A stretch of DNA of 34,876 nucleotides. Source: an uncultured Gammaproteobacteria bacterium (lineage in GTDB: Bacteria; Pseudomonadota; Gammaproteobacteria; GCA-002705445; GCA-002716945). The position numbers and the translations under genes were made by a program. The stretch spans positions 1 through 34,876 of the forward strand of contig CAJWVG010000010.1 of NCBI GenBank assembly GCA_913048065.1. The letters run 5' to 3'. This document shows positions 27,201 through 34,876 of the stretch, piece after piece. A model generated the notes under the pieces. It was given only the letters and a program-made list of their open reading frames with translations. It ran no database searches and was not told the origin of the DNA. Every line of letters starts with the position of its first letter. Within the stretch, counting starts at the first letter, position 1.

Positions 27201-28226
27201 ATGAATTTAGAAAAAAATAATGCTGTTGTAGTTCTGCTTGTTAATCTAGGAACACCAAAACAACCAAATACCGAAGAAGTTAGATTATATCTAAAAGAGT
27301 TTCTATCTGACAAAGACGTTATTAGGTTGCCGAGGATTTTTTGGTTACCTTTACTACATCTAATTATTTTGAGAGTTAGACCAAAAAAAAGCGCTGAATT
27401 ATACAAGAAAGTATGGACAGAGTGGGGTTCACCTTTATTATATAATACCTTTTTACAAGCTGGTCTACTAAGAAAAAGATTTACCGATAAAACTGATCCA
27501 GTTTTTTTAATTGATGTTGCGATGAGGTATGGAGCCCCATCACTCGAGTCTAAAATCCTTGAATATAAAAATAAAGACTATAATAATTTTTTGATTTTAC
27601 CTATGTTTCCTCAGTATTCAACAACCACAACAAAATCAATTGCAAACAAGTTGAAAATGATTATGAAAAAAAATATAGGGCTAGAAGAACAACTAAATAT
27701 ATTTTTTATAAAAGATTTTCATGATAATGAACAATATATAATTTCTTCCTCAAACCAGATTGAATTATTTCAAAATAAGTTTGGAAAACCAAAAAGATTA
27801 TTATTGTCTTTCCATGGTATACCTAAATCTTATATTGCTGAAGATGAACCTTATCAAACACAATGTTTTGCTACGGCTAAATTAATTGCAAAAAAATTAA
27901 ATTTAAATAAGGATTCTTATGATGTTGTATTCCAATCAAGGTTTGGCAAAGCTGAGTGGATACAACCATATCTAGCAGAGACCCTAGAAACATTACCATC
28001 AGAAAATATTAAGGATATACAAGTTTTTTGCCCAGGTTTTGTTTCAGATTGTTTAGAAACCATTGAAGAGATAGGTGATGAATCCAAAGAACTATTTTTA
28101 AACTCTGGAGGACAAAAGTATAATTTTATTCCTTGTTTGAATGGTAATACTATATTTATTGATATGCTTGAAAACCTGATACGCAATTATAAAAATGCAA
28201 CAATAAACTATAAAGAATTAGTTTAA
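27201..28226 (+). CDS. hemH: Ferrochelatase
   Basis: Inserts Fe2+ into protoporphyrin IX, the last step of protoheme synthesis, and so supplies the cytochromes c4 and c5 and oxidases. The 341-residue length is typical. The family signature lies at SFHGIP (about 204-209) with the metal-binding histidine. LVNLGTPKQP near the N-terminus, the VRPKKSAELYKKVW block and CPGFVSDCLETIEEI (about 277-291) with the catalytic Glu are also present. It follows the HNH gene by 20 bases and is probably cotranscribed. The stop shares a TTAA with the convergent pfp gene. Confidence 0.96.
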   Translation: MNLEKNNAVVVLLVNLGTPKQPNTEEVRLYLKEFLSDKDVIRLPRIFWLPLLHLIILRVRPKKSAELYKKVWTEWGSPLLYNTFLQAGLLRKRFTDKTDPVFLIDVAMRYGAPSLESKILEYKNKDYNNFLILPMFPQYSTTTTKSIANKLKMIMKKNIGLEEQLNIFFIKDFHDNEQYIISSSNQIELFQNKFGKPKRLLLSFHGIPKSYIAEDEPYQTQCFATAKLIAKKLNLNKDSYDVVFQSRFGKAEWIQPYLAETLETLPSENIKDIQVFCPGFVSDCLETIEEIGDESKELFLNSGGQKYNFIPCLNGNTIFIDMLENLIRNYKNATINYKELV

Positions 28227-29473
28227 AAATCTTTAAGCCTCTTTTTAACTAAAGGATGTTTTAATTTAGCATAGTCTGGAATACCATTTTTATAAGGAGG
28301 ATAATCTTCCCCTTGAACTAGATTTTCAATATAAGTTTTACATGATTTAGTTATCCCAAAACCATCATGACTTATGTATGATTTTGGTAATTTTTTTTCT
28401 TTATTAGCTACATTAGATAATCTAACATCTGAGATTCCCCATTTAAATTTTTTAGTGCTATTGCTTTTGATAGATAACATAACACCATTCTTACCTTGCT
28501 TAGCATGTGATATGGCGGATTTCCCAATAGAATAAGCTTGTTTGACATCCACAGATGAAGCAATGTGCCTTGCTGCTCGTTGCAAATAGTCAGCAACTGA
28601 CCAATGCACTTTAATTTTTAATTTTTCAGTTATCATATTCGCTAATTTTGGGGCTACACCCCCTAAATGTGCATGACCAAAACTATCTTTGGATTTGCTA
28701 GCTGCTACAAACTCACCTTTATTATTTTTAATTCCTTCTGAAGCTACAATTACACAGTAACCATATTTTTTGACAGTAGTCTTAACTTTAGCTAAGAATC
28801 TTTCTTGATTGAAAGAAACCTCTGGCAGTAATATTAAGTGTGGGGCTGAATCTTGACTGGTTTTAATAATACCAGCAGATGCAGCTAACCATCCCGCATG
28901 TCTACCCATCACTTCAAGAAGAAATACCTTTGTTGATGTATTAGACATTGAAGCAACATCCAGTGAAGCTTCATAGGTTGATATCGCGATATATTTAGCA
29001 ACAGAACCAAATCCTGGACAATTATGAGTAACAGGTAGATCATTATCAATTGTTTTGGGTAAACCTATGCAGATTATATTGTATCCATGATCTTTACAAA
29101 AATTTGAAATCTTTAGTGTCGTATCTTGTGAGTCACCTCCACCATTATAAAAAAAATATCCTATATTATGATTTTTAAATACATTTAAAATTCTTAGAAA
29201 TTCTTTTTTATTTTTAACTGGGTCCTTTAACTTTATCCTGCATGAACCAAATGCACCACCGGGAGTATGAATAAGTTTCTTAAGTTCTTTTGGGTCTTCT
29301 TTATTTACATCAATCAATTCTTCGTTTAATGCACCAGCAATGCCATTCTTGCCAATATATAATTTACCAAATAAGTTTTTATTTGAATTATATGCATCTA
29401 TTAATCCGGCAGCGGTAGCATTTATTACAGGTGTAACACCACCAGATTGTGCATAAAAAATATTTTTTTTCAT
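28223..29473 (-). CDS. pfp: Pyrophosphate-dependent 6-phosphofructokinase
   Basis: Phosphorylates fructose 6-phosphate using PPi, reversibly, in glycolysis or gluconeogenesis. The 416-residue protein carries the two PPi-type signatures: GGGDSQDT (111-118), where Asp occupies the place of the Gly used by ATP enzymes, and PKTIDNDL (139-146) with the PPi-linked lysine K140. MGRHAGWLAASAG is the substrate block. This class is found in methylotrophs and some sulfur-oxidising gammaproteobacteria. It lies four bases after the 5'-3' exonuclease at the end of the rdgB-M48-exonuclease-pfp operon. The PPi released by RdgB could in principle feed it, but that is speculation. Confidence 0.92.
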   Translation of the reverse strand: MKKNIFYAQSGGVTPVINATAAGLIDAYNSNKNLFGKLYIGKNGIAGALNEELIDVNKEDPKELKKLIHTPGGAFGSCRIKLKDPVKNKKEFLRILNVFKNHNIGYFFYNGGGDSQDTTLKISNFCKDHGYNIICIGLPKTIDNDLPVTHNCPGFGSVAKYIAISTYEASLDVASMSNTSTKVFLLEVMGRHAGWLAASAGIIKTSQDSAPHLILLPEVSFNQERFLAKVKTTVKKYGYCVIVASEGIKNNKGEFVAASKSKDSFGHAHLGGVAPKLANMITEKLKIKVHWSVADYLQRAARHIASSVDVKQAYSIGKSAISHAKQGKNGVMLSIKSNSTKKFKWGISDVRLSNVANKEKKLPKSYISHDGFGITKSCKTYIENLVQGEDYPPYKNGIPDYAKLKHPLVKKRLKDF

Positions 29474-29477
29474 TGTT

Positions 29478-30389
29478 TTAGGATATAAATAATTTTTTTA
29501 TGTCTCTTAACCAAGATTCTTTTTGCCCTTCTTTCATACCAGTTTCAAGAAATAACGCCTCTAATCCATTAATATCAAGTACCTTTCTTTGTATAGCGGC
29601 AATATCTTTATTTAGATCAGTAATATACTCTAGTGTAGCTAACTTTTTAGAAAGATAAATAATTTTTTGATTATCTTTTATAATCTTTACAAATCTTTTA
29701 TATTTTGAGCCTAGCTCTTCTGGAATTGTCTCAAGGTTTTGTACTATTTTTTTTAAACTCTTATACTTTCCCATTAGTACCATAGCAGTTTTTTCTCCTA
29801 ATCCTGGAGCGCCAGGTATATTATCAACTGAATCACCCATTAGAGCTAAAAAATCCGATAAATCTTGCGGAGAAAAATTAAGCTTATGAACTAAATCTTT
29901 ATAACTGTACTTTTTATCTTTAAAATCCCACCAAATATCTCCTTTATAAATTATTTGATATAAATCTTTATCATTTGTTAGGATAATATTTTTTAACCCT
30001 CCTTTTCTAGTGTTCTGTGCTATGGTGTTTAATATATCGTCTGCCTCATACTTTTTACTTGCGTTATTATCTAGACCCATTAATGTCAAAAATTTTCTAC
30101 ATAGTTCAAGTTGATTTTTGAGTTCATCCGGGGCACTCTCTCTAGTTTTTTTATAATCTGGATAGAGCTCGTTTCTGAAACAAGTACCTAAGCTTTCATC
30201 AAACTGAAAAGATATGTACTTGGGTTGATAATTTTTCAAAAGTCTGATTACAAAACTTGCAAAACCAAGAAAGGCTGCTATAGATTCAAAATTTTTTGTC
30301 TTTACTGGAGGCATTGAAAACCAATACTTTAGGGCAAAACCTGTTGAATCTACCAGAAATGCATTATTAATGTATTGTTTATTGTACAA
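29478..30389 (-). CDS. Stand-alone 5'-3' exonuclease / flap endonuclease
   Basis: Homologue of the N-terminal 5' nuclease domain of DNA polymerase I, without a polymerase, 303 residues. Metal-site motifs are present: LVDSTG (12-17), KYEADDIL (about 113-120), LTNDKDLYQI and GDSVDNIPGAPGLGEKTA (about 185-202), the last being the helix-hairpin-helix region. Candidate roles are Okazaki-fragment or flap processing, overlapping that of PolA's own 5' nuclease. The start is TTG at 30389, overlapping the M48 gene by eleven bases; an in-frame stop lies two codons upstream, and the next ATG would remove the catalytic LVDSTG. It may correspond to the ExoIX/Xni type, but it is longer than E. coli Xni, so I give no symbol. 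Confidence 0.85.
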   Translation of the reverse strand: MYNKQYINNAFLVDSTGFALKYWFSMPPVKTKNFESIAAFLGFASFVIRLLKNYQPKYISFQFDESLGTCFRNELYPDYKKTRESAPDELKNQLELCRKFLTLMGLDNNASKKYEADDILNTIAQNTRKGGLKNIILTNDKDLYQIIYKGDIWWDFKDKKYSYKDLVHKLNFSPQDLSDFLALMGDSVDNIPGAPGLGEKTAMVLMGKYKSLKKIVQNLETIPEELGSKYKRFVKIIKDNQKIIYLSKKLATLEYITDLNKDIAAIQRKVLDINGLEALFLETGMKEGQKESWLRDIKKLFIS

Positions 30390-31875
30390 TTTTTATTAAG
30401 TCTCCTATTGCAGGACTTTTATCTGGATAATGACCATTAAGCAGTCTTAACTTATCTATAGCAAATTTTCCAAGCGGTGATCCTTTTGCTAGCTTCTCAT
30501 AAGACATTCCATCGCGAAATCTAATAACTTTAATTCTTAACCCTTTTGAGCTTTTAACTTCAGTGGCAGACATTTTTGAAAAGGTTCTTAAAATGTCCGT
30601 TGAACTTTTATCATTAGTTAATTCTTTCAAATCTGTAATTGCAATCCAAGCTTTAGGCTTAGTTTTAAAAGTTTTTGTATCGAATATTGCTGTGAATCTC
30701 CGATATGTTGTGTTCATTAAACCTTGAGTTTTATATAAATATGAATGACCCTCTAAATCGTTATGAGAGAATATTTCAGATTTAATTAATTCATTTTTGC
30801 TCAAGAATGAAGTTTTTTCTATCCCATCTTTAAGGAATTGTTCAGGTGTTAATCCATTTTCTAAATCGTCAGCTAATAATTCATCTGCCCGAAGAATCAT
30901 TGTATCTTCATTCTTTTTCAAGATTAATTTATCAGGTTCATTTTTTAATATCCAATCATCAAGGACGCTGAATTTAATTGCAAATATAGGATGGTAAAAT
31001 ATTGAATCTTTTACATAACCTTCTTCAGGACTAGACCCATAAAGTGAACCATCTAGAAGTTTCAAAAACTTTTCTTTATTATTCTTTGTTTTTGATATAT
31101 TTTTACTTTTTTTTGCTAGAGCCTTAATTCTTTTTTCATTATCTGGATGTGTGGAAAATACTCCATGATATCCAATATTTGGCTCTCTTCCTTCTGATTT
31201 AGCAATTTTCTTTTCTAATTCATCAGAATGCTTTAATGTTTTTAAAAATGACGACATAGCTAAAGTATCATAATTTGTTTTCCCTAAATACTCTTCGCCT
31301 AATTGATCTGCTTCTAGTTCAAATTTCCTACTGTAACCTCTGTTAACCATCAGATTCATTAAATTAAATGCATTTGATGTTAGTTGTCCTCCTGGGACGT
31401 TCGACTGTAATATTCCTAAAAGCAAGTTTGTGATTTGTGCAGTACTCATACCCCTAACTGCATGTCTAGCTGTTATATGACCAATTTCATGTCCAATAAC
31501 ACCTGCTAGCTCCGCTTCTGAATTAAAATAATTCAGCATTCCTCTATACATATAGACATAACCTCCAGGTGTTGCAAAAGCATTAAAAGTCGGATCGTCA
31601 ATTAATGTAAAATGCCATTTTAATTTTGGTCTATGACTCTGTTTAGCTATTGAATTACCTAGCTTTTCAAAATAGTCATTTAACTCTTTATTTTCAATTA
31701 TTTTATTATTTTCAAGAATCTGTTTGTGATAAGAGGCTCCGATTGATATCTCCTGTCCCTCAGTAATTGTAACGAAATCCGGAATACCTGAAACAGGATT
31801 TGTTGCACAACTTGATAAAAACATAAAATATAATAAGAGAGAATATTTTTTTACTAAATATATTTTTGTATTCAT
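30379..31875 (-). CDS. M48-family metalloprotease lipoprotein
   Basis: Zinc protease of the periplasmic side, 498 residues. The N-terminus is a lipoprotein signal with lipobox LSSC and lipidated C23. The catalytic site is VIGHEIGHITARHA (about 128-141), with the third ligand Glu in the FELEADQLG segment. The C-terminal half, about 280-498, includes a large accessory domain and ends in a LysM-like segment (KVIRFRDGMSYEKLAKGSP... and LLNGHYPD). It resembles the BepA-type group involved in outer-membrane protein quality control, but lacks clear TPR repeats, so the exact role is inferred. It overlaps the rdgB stop by four bases (ATGA) and the exonuclease by eleven. Confidence 0.88.
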   Translation of the reverse strand: MNTKIYLVKKYSLLLYFMFLSSCATNPVSGIPDFVTITEGQEISIGASYHKQILENNKIIENKELNDYFEKLGNSIAKQSHRPKLKWHFTLIDDPTFNAFATPGGYVYMYRGMLNYFNSEAELAGVIGHEIGHITARHAVRGMSTAQITNLLLGILQSNVPGGQLTSNAFNLMNLMVNRGYSRKFELEADQLGEEYLGKTNYDTLAMSSFLKTLKHSDELEKKIAKSEGREPNIGYHGVFSTHPDNEKRIKALAKKSKNISKTKNNKEKFLKLLDGSLYGSSPEEGYVKDSIFYHPIFAIKFSVLDDWILKNEPDKLILKKNEDTMILRADELLADDLENGLTPEQFLKDGIEKTSFLSKNELIKSEIFSHNDLEGHSYLYKTQGLMNTTYRRFTAIFDTKTFKTKPKAWIAITDLKELTNDKSSTDILRTFSKMSATEVKSSKGLRIKVIRFRDGMSYEKLAKGSPLGKFAIDKLRLLNGHYPDKSPAIGDLIKIVQ

Positions 31876-32471
31876 TCTATCGACATCTCTTTAAAAATTT
31901 CTTGTAACTTATTCAATGCTATAGCCCTATGACTAATTTTATTTTTTTCATTTACTGTAATCTCAGCAGATGTTTTTTTATAATCTGGCAAATAAAAAAT
32001 TGGATCATAACCGAAACCATTTTTGCCTTTAGGTTCTGATGCTATATAACCTTCCCATGTACCAGAGGTAATAACTGGAAATGGGTCATCAGGGAATCTC
32101 ATATATACTATTACACATCTATAGCAGGCTTTTCTATCATTAAATTCCACGCCATCAAGTTCAGCTAATAGTTTTTCATTATTACTTTGATTTGTAGCAT
32201 TAATCCCCGAGTATCTAGCTGATAGTACCCCCGGCCTACCCAAAAGATAGTCAACTTCTATTCCAGAGTCATCTGCAATAGACGGGAGACCTGTGGCATT
32301 TGATGCGCTTCTAGCCTTTAGTATAGCATTTTCAATAAAAGTAGAGCCTGTTTCTTCAACTTCTGGAATAACAACATCATTACAGTTTTTTAGATTAATA
32401 TTTATTCCTTCTAGGATTCTACTAATCTCTTTTATTTTATCTTGATTTTTTGAAGCAAGGATAATATCCAT
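31872..32471 (-). CDS. rdgB: XTP/dITP diphosphatase (RdgB/HAM1)
   Basis: Hydrolyses ITP, dITP and XTP to the monophosphate and PPi, keeping deaminated purines out of DNA. At 199 residues it is of family size. Signatures are ILASKNQDKIKEI at the N-terminus, SIADDSGIEV (about 64-73), LSARYSG, KGKNGFGYDPIF (about 150-161) and SHRAIAL near the end. It is the first gene of the - strand operon with the M48 protease, the 5' nuclease and pfp, and is divergent from moaC across 69 AT-rich bases. Confidence 0.96.
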   Translation of the reverse strand: MDIILASKNQDKIKEISRILEGININLKNCNDVVIPEVEETGSTFIENAILKARSASNATGLPSIADDSGIEVDYLLGRPGVLSARYSGINATNQSNNEKLLAELDGVEFNDRKACYRCVIVYMRFPDDPFPVITSGTWEGYIASEPKGKNGFGYDPIFYLPDYKKTSAEITVNEKNKISHRAIALNKLQEIFKEMSIE

Positions 32472-32540
32472 CAGTTTTTCTAAAATTTTAAATTTATATA
32501 ATATACTGTAGAATTATAATAAAATTAAATAAATAAAGAT

Positions 32541-33014
32541 ATGAAGAAAAGCAATCACATAGATAATGATGGAAACGCTCAAATGGTTGATGTAAGTGAA
32601 AAAAATTCAACAAAAAGAAGAGCTATTGCATCTGGCGAAATAAGTCTATCTGAAGATGCATTAATATCTATCAAAAAAAATATCAATAAAAAGGGAGATG
32701 TGTTAACAATAGCCCAGATAGCAGGAATCCAAGCCGCGAAGAGTACATCAACTTTAATCCCTCTAGCTCACCAATTAGAGATTAAAGCTATTAACATTCA
32801 TTTTGAAATACAATCTGAAAAAATAAAGTGTATTTCAGAAATTATATCAGACGGGAAAACCGGTGTAGAGATTGAAGCTCTATGTGCAACTCAGGTATCT
32901 TTGCTGACTATATATGATATGTGTAAATATTTAGATAAATCAATGATAATTTCTGATGTAAAGTTAAATTTAAAAGAGGGTGGAAAGTCTGGACAATTTA
33001 AAAGAGAAACATGA
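32541..33014 (+). CDS. moaC: Cyclic pyranopterin monophosphate synthase MoaC
   Basis: Second step of molybdenum cofactor synthesis, making cPMP from the MoaA product. The 157-residue protein has MVDVSEKNSTKRRAIASG at the N-terminus, GVEIEAL in the middle and LKEGGKSG at the C-terminus, all matching the family. The active-site loop reads LIPLAHQLEI where most have IPLCHPL; the His is kept but the Cys and Pro are replaced. TIYDMCKYLDKSMIISDVKL holds the conserved Lys and Asp. No moaA or other Mo genes are in the window. It overlaps the next gene by four bases (ATGA). A TATAAT lies at 32515-32520. Confidence 0.94.
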   Translation: MKKSNHIDNDGNAQMVDVSEKNSTKRRAIASGEISLSEDALISIKKNINKKGDVLTIAQIAGIQAAKSTSTLIPLAHQLEIKAINIHFEIQSEKIKCISEIISDGKTGVEIEALCATQVSLLTIYDMCKYLDKSMIISDVKLNLKEGGKSGQFKRET

Positions 33015-33877
33015 TGTTAAATAAAGTTTACAAATTTGTAATAATATTCATATCATTAATCCTCATCGTCGGCGGATATCTAGTTTTTTTCTTTGACCCG
33101 GATAATTTTAAAACTGAAATAGAAGAATATGTATCATCTAAGATAAATTATACTTTTGTTTATGATGGCAAAATAGATATAGGTATATATTCACCTAAAA
33201 CTAATGCTAATGGAGATGAGAATGATATAAGCAATCTTGAATCTAAAGCATTCATATCTATTAGCGGTATTAGAATATTTGATGAAGTATCAAAGCCCGC
33301 TAGTCGAATTGCAAATATTGGCAGTCTAGGTCTGGTAGTAAATAAAAATAAGTTAGTCGAGAAGATTATTGATGTAGATAGAGCAGAAGCTCAAGATGTT
33401 GTTTATTTTGGAACAAATGTAGACGAGATTTTGATGAAAACATACTCACTCCTTAAGTTTAAAAATTTTGGTGGTATTAATCCAGACAATAATACAGTTA
33501 TCAACAAAATATATTCTAATGCCATTATTATTAATAATAAAATGCTAATAAATAATCTATATTTTGAAACTCAACTAATACAATCTAGTGGAAGCGGTAC
33601 CATAAACTTAACTAACAAGAGAATAAAAATTGATATGATTGGCAAGATAAGGAAGATTAATGATATGAGGTCTTCTAACAATGTCTATATAGATAACTAT
33701 CCAAAGGAACTGGCTGGCAAAGAACTTCCAATACTTATTAGAGGTACATTAGATAATCCAGATATCACAATTGACATGAAGGACATCATTAAAAAAGAAC
33801 TTATAGATCCTATTAAAGATAAATTAATTGAAAAAATACAAGATGAGCTCAAAGAAAAATTTGAACTACCATTCTAA
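33011..33877 (+). CDS. Short AsmA-like inner-membrane protein
   Basis: 288 residues. There is one N-terminal hydrophobic anchor at about residues 8-28, followed by FFDPDNFKTEIEEYVSSKINYTFVYDGKIDIGIY, the usual opening of AsmA-family proteins. The later SGSGTINLTNKRIKIDMIGKI and GTLDNPDITIDMKDIIKKEL segments match the AsmA C-terminal repeats. AsmA proteins are long periplasmic bridge-like proteins thought to move lipids towards the outer membrane. E. coli AsmA is over 600 residues, so this copy lacks much of the middle, but its ends look proper and I see no frameshift. It overlaps moaC by four bases and mutY by 35. An asmA-mutY order is known in Pseudomonas. Confidence 0.75.
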   Translation: MMLNKVYKFVIIFISLILIVGGYLVFFFDPDNFKTEIEEYVSSKINYTFVYDGKIDIGIYSPKTNANGDENDISNLESKAFISISGIRIFDEVSKPASRIANIGSLGLVVNKNKLVEKIIDVDRAEAQDVVYFGTNVDEILMKTYSLLKFKNFGGINPDNNTVINKIYSNAIIINNKMLINNLYFETQLIQSSGSGTINLTNKRIKIDMIGKIRKINDMRSSNNVYIDNYPKELAGKELPILIRGTLDNPDITIDMKDIIKKELIDPIKDKLIEKIQDELKEKFELPF

Positions 33878-34876
33878 TCAGCATGTAATCTTAAGAAGAA
33901 AAATTCTTGAATGGTATGATAAACATGGAAGGAAATCACTCCCTTGGAAAACCAGCAATGTTTATAAAATCTGGATTTCAGAAATAATGTTACAACAAAC
34001 ACAAGTTCAAACTGTCATACCATACTATAAAAACTTTATGAAAGAGTATCCAAATTTAAATTTACTTTCTCATGCAAGCTTAGATGAAATTATGAAACTA
34101 TGGAGTGGATTGGGTTTTTATAGGAGGGCAGAAAATATTCATAAGACATGTATTAAAATACAGAATAAGTTCAATGGAAAGTTTCCAAAGAAGTATGAGG
34201 AAATTTTAAGTCTTCCAGGCATTGGAAGAACCACAGCATCGGCAATCACGACATTTAGTGGTTATGAAAGTCGTTCTATACTTGATGGCAATGTTAAGAG
34301 GTTTTTATCCAGATTGTCGGGTATAAGCAATGATACTTCTACTGTTAGTGCATTGTGGGAGATATCTGAAAGTTTATTATCAAAAGACAGATCAGCAGAT
34401 TTCATACAAGCTTATATGGATATAGGTTCATTGATATGTAAAAAATCGAACCCATTGTGCAACATATGCCCAGTTACTAAATATTGCAATTCATACCCTT
34501 ATCAGAAATTTAAATCTAATAACCCAAAACCATCTATAAAAAGAGATAATGCCAAAAGAAATATCTGGGCTCTAGCTATCATAAACCAAAATGGTGATTT
34601 CTACTTTGAGAAGATATCTTTTGACAATTTATGGAAAGGACTTTACTCGGCGCCTATATTTCATAAAAAATCTGACTTATTAAATTGGGTGAATTTATTT
34701 AATTTGGGAAAATCACTAGAATCAAATATTTGGAAGTTCTCACACGATCTTTCCCATATTAAATTTATATTCAATGTAATGACATGTAATATTAAATCTC
34801 ATAAAAAGGTTAGTCTATCTCATGATAATTGGTATAATCTATCAAATATTGATTTTGGAATTCCAAAGTATCAAGA
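33843..34876 (+). CDS. mutY: Adenine DNA glycosylase MutY (runs off window end)
   Basis: Removes adenine mispaired with 8-oxoguanine. The frame opens at an ATG at 33843 inside the AsmA-like gene and stays open to the window end, giving 344 codons with no stop; E. coli MutY has 350, so little is missing. Features are HGRKSLPW, the catalytic Glu in WISEIMLQQTQV, the helix-hairpin-helix LPGIGRTTASA, catalytic Asp in AYMDIGSLIC, and the [4Fe-4S] cysteines C-x6-C-x2-C-x5-C (CKKSNPLCNICPVTKYC). The C-terminal Nudix-like domain contains FSHDLSHIKF, corresponding to the 8-oxoG-recognition loop. An alternative TTG start at 33861 would shorten the overlap. Confidence 0.95.
   Translation, partial: MSSKKNLNYHSNQHVILRRKILEWYDKHGRKSLPWKTSNVYKIWISEIMLQQTQVQTVIPYYKNFMKEYPNLNLLSHASLDEIMKLWSGLGFYRRAENIHKTCIKIQNKFNGKFPKKYEEILSLPGIGRTTASAITTFSGYESRSILDGNVKRFLSRLSGISNDTSTVSALWEISESLLSKDRSADFIQAYMDIGSLICKKSNPLCNICPVTKYCNSYPYQKFKSNNPKPSIKRDNAKRNIWALAIINQNGDFYFEKISFDNLWKGLYSAPIFHKKSDLLNWVNLFNLGKSLESNIWKFSHDLSHIKFIFNVMTCNIKSHKKVSLSHDNWYNLSNIDFGIPKYQ

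Noticed and set aside
28223-29473. ATP-dependent phosphofructokinase
   Set aside because: The Asp in GGGDSQDT and the Lys in PKTIDNDL are the PPi-type residues, and overall similarity is to the PPi class.

Overview
The window is a strongly AT-rich, gene-dense bacterial chromosome segment with about 36 protein genes and one tRNA. The gene content points to a gammaproteobacterium with a streamlined genome, probably a free-living marine or symbiotic type. The clues are gmk-rpoZ-spoT, ubiE-ubiJ-ubiB, a type II homoserine kinase next to polA, polA-cytochrome c4-dsbA, and ubiK divergent from a glnK region. Ubiquinone genes and c-type cytochromes c4 and c5 indicate aerobic respiration. The glycolytic enzyme is a PPi-type phosphofructokinase, as in several methylotrophic and sulfur-oxidising gammaproteobacteria. 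I cannot name the genus. I see no prophage, insertion sequence, CRISPR array or defence island.

Layout. 1-860: an unrecognised small protein and an unrecognised membrane protein, converging. 935-9347: a run of + strand genes (gmk, rpoZ, spoT, ubiE, ubiJ, ubiB, uvrD) with gaps of a few bases or overlaps. 9364-13226: a TRAP transporter whose binding-protein gene follows uvrD on the + strand, while both permease genes and homoserine kinase lie on the - strand and converge on it. 13286-18126: polA, cytochrome c4, dsbA and folD. 18126-18987: tRNA-Arg(CCG), a membrane-anchored cytochrome c5 and ubiK. 18988-20340: a nitrogen-control region with an NtrC-like dyad and a sigma-54-like promoter upstream of a TorF-family protein, then a strong terminator and glnK. 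20337-21536: divergent aminopropyltransferase and SpeD-family genes. 21538-26159: a priA-argS-HAD operon on the - strand. 26160-26595: the only gap over 300 bases, carrying two perfect DnaA boxes as an inverted repeat next to very AT-rich sequence, a possible replication origin or DnaA-binding locus. 26596-28226: an HNH nuclease and ferrochelatase. 28223-32471: the - strand operon rdgB, M48 lipoprotein peptidase, 5'-3' exonuclease, PPi-phosphofructokinase. 32541-34876: moaC, a short AsmA-like protein and mutY, which runs off the window end.

The genes are mostly housekeeping. UbiE, UbiJ, UbiB and UbiK act in coenzyme Q synthesis. UvrD, PolA, the second 5' nuclease, PriA, MutY and RdgB maintain DNA and the nucleotide pool. 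The c-type cytochromes and DsbA are exported. PII signalling, polyamine enzymes and a 2-oxoacid-type TRAP system cover nitrogen and carbon supply.

The most notable signals are not new gene families. They are the DnaA-box dyad at 26219-26257, the NtrC/sigma-54 arrangement at 18993-19143, the complete lack of spacing at all seven convergent junctions (three share a palindromic TTAA as both stop codons), and a SpeD homologue whose self-cleavage site differs from true AdoMet decarboxylases. I found no convincing wholly new biological system.
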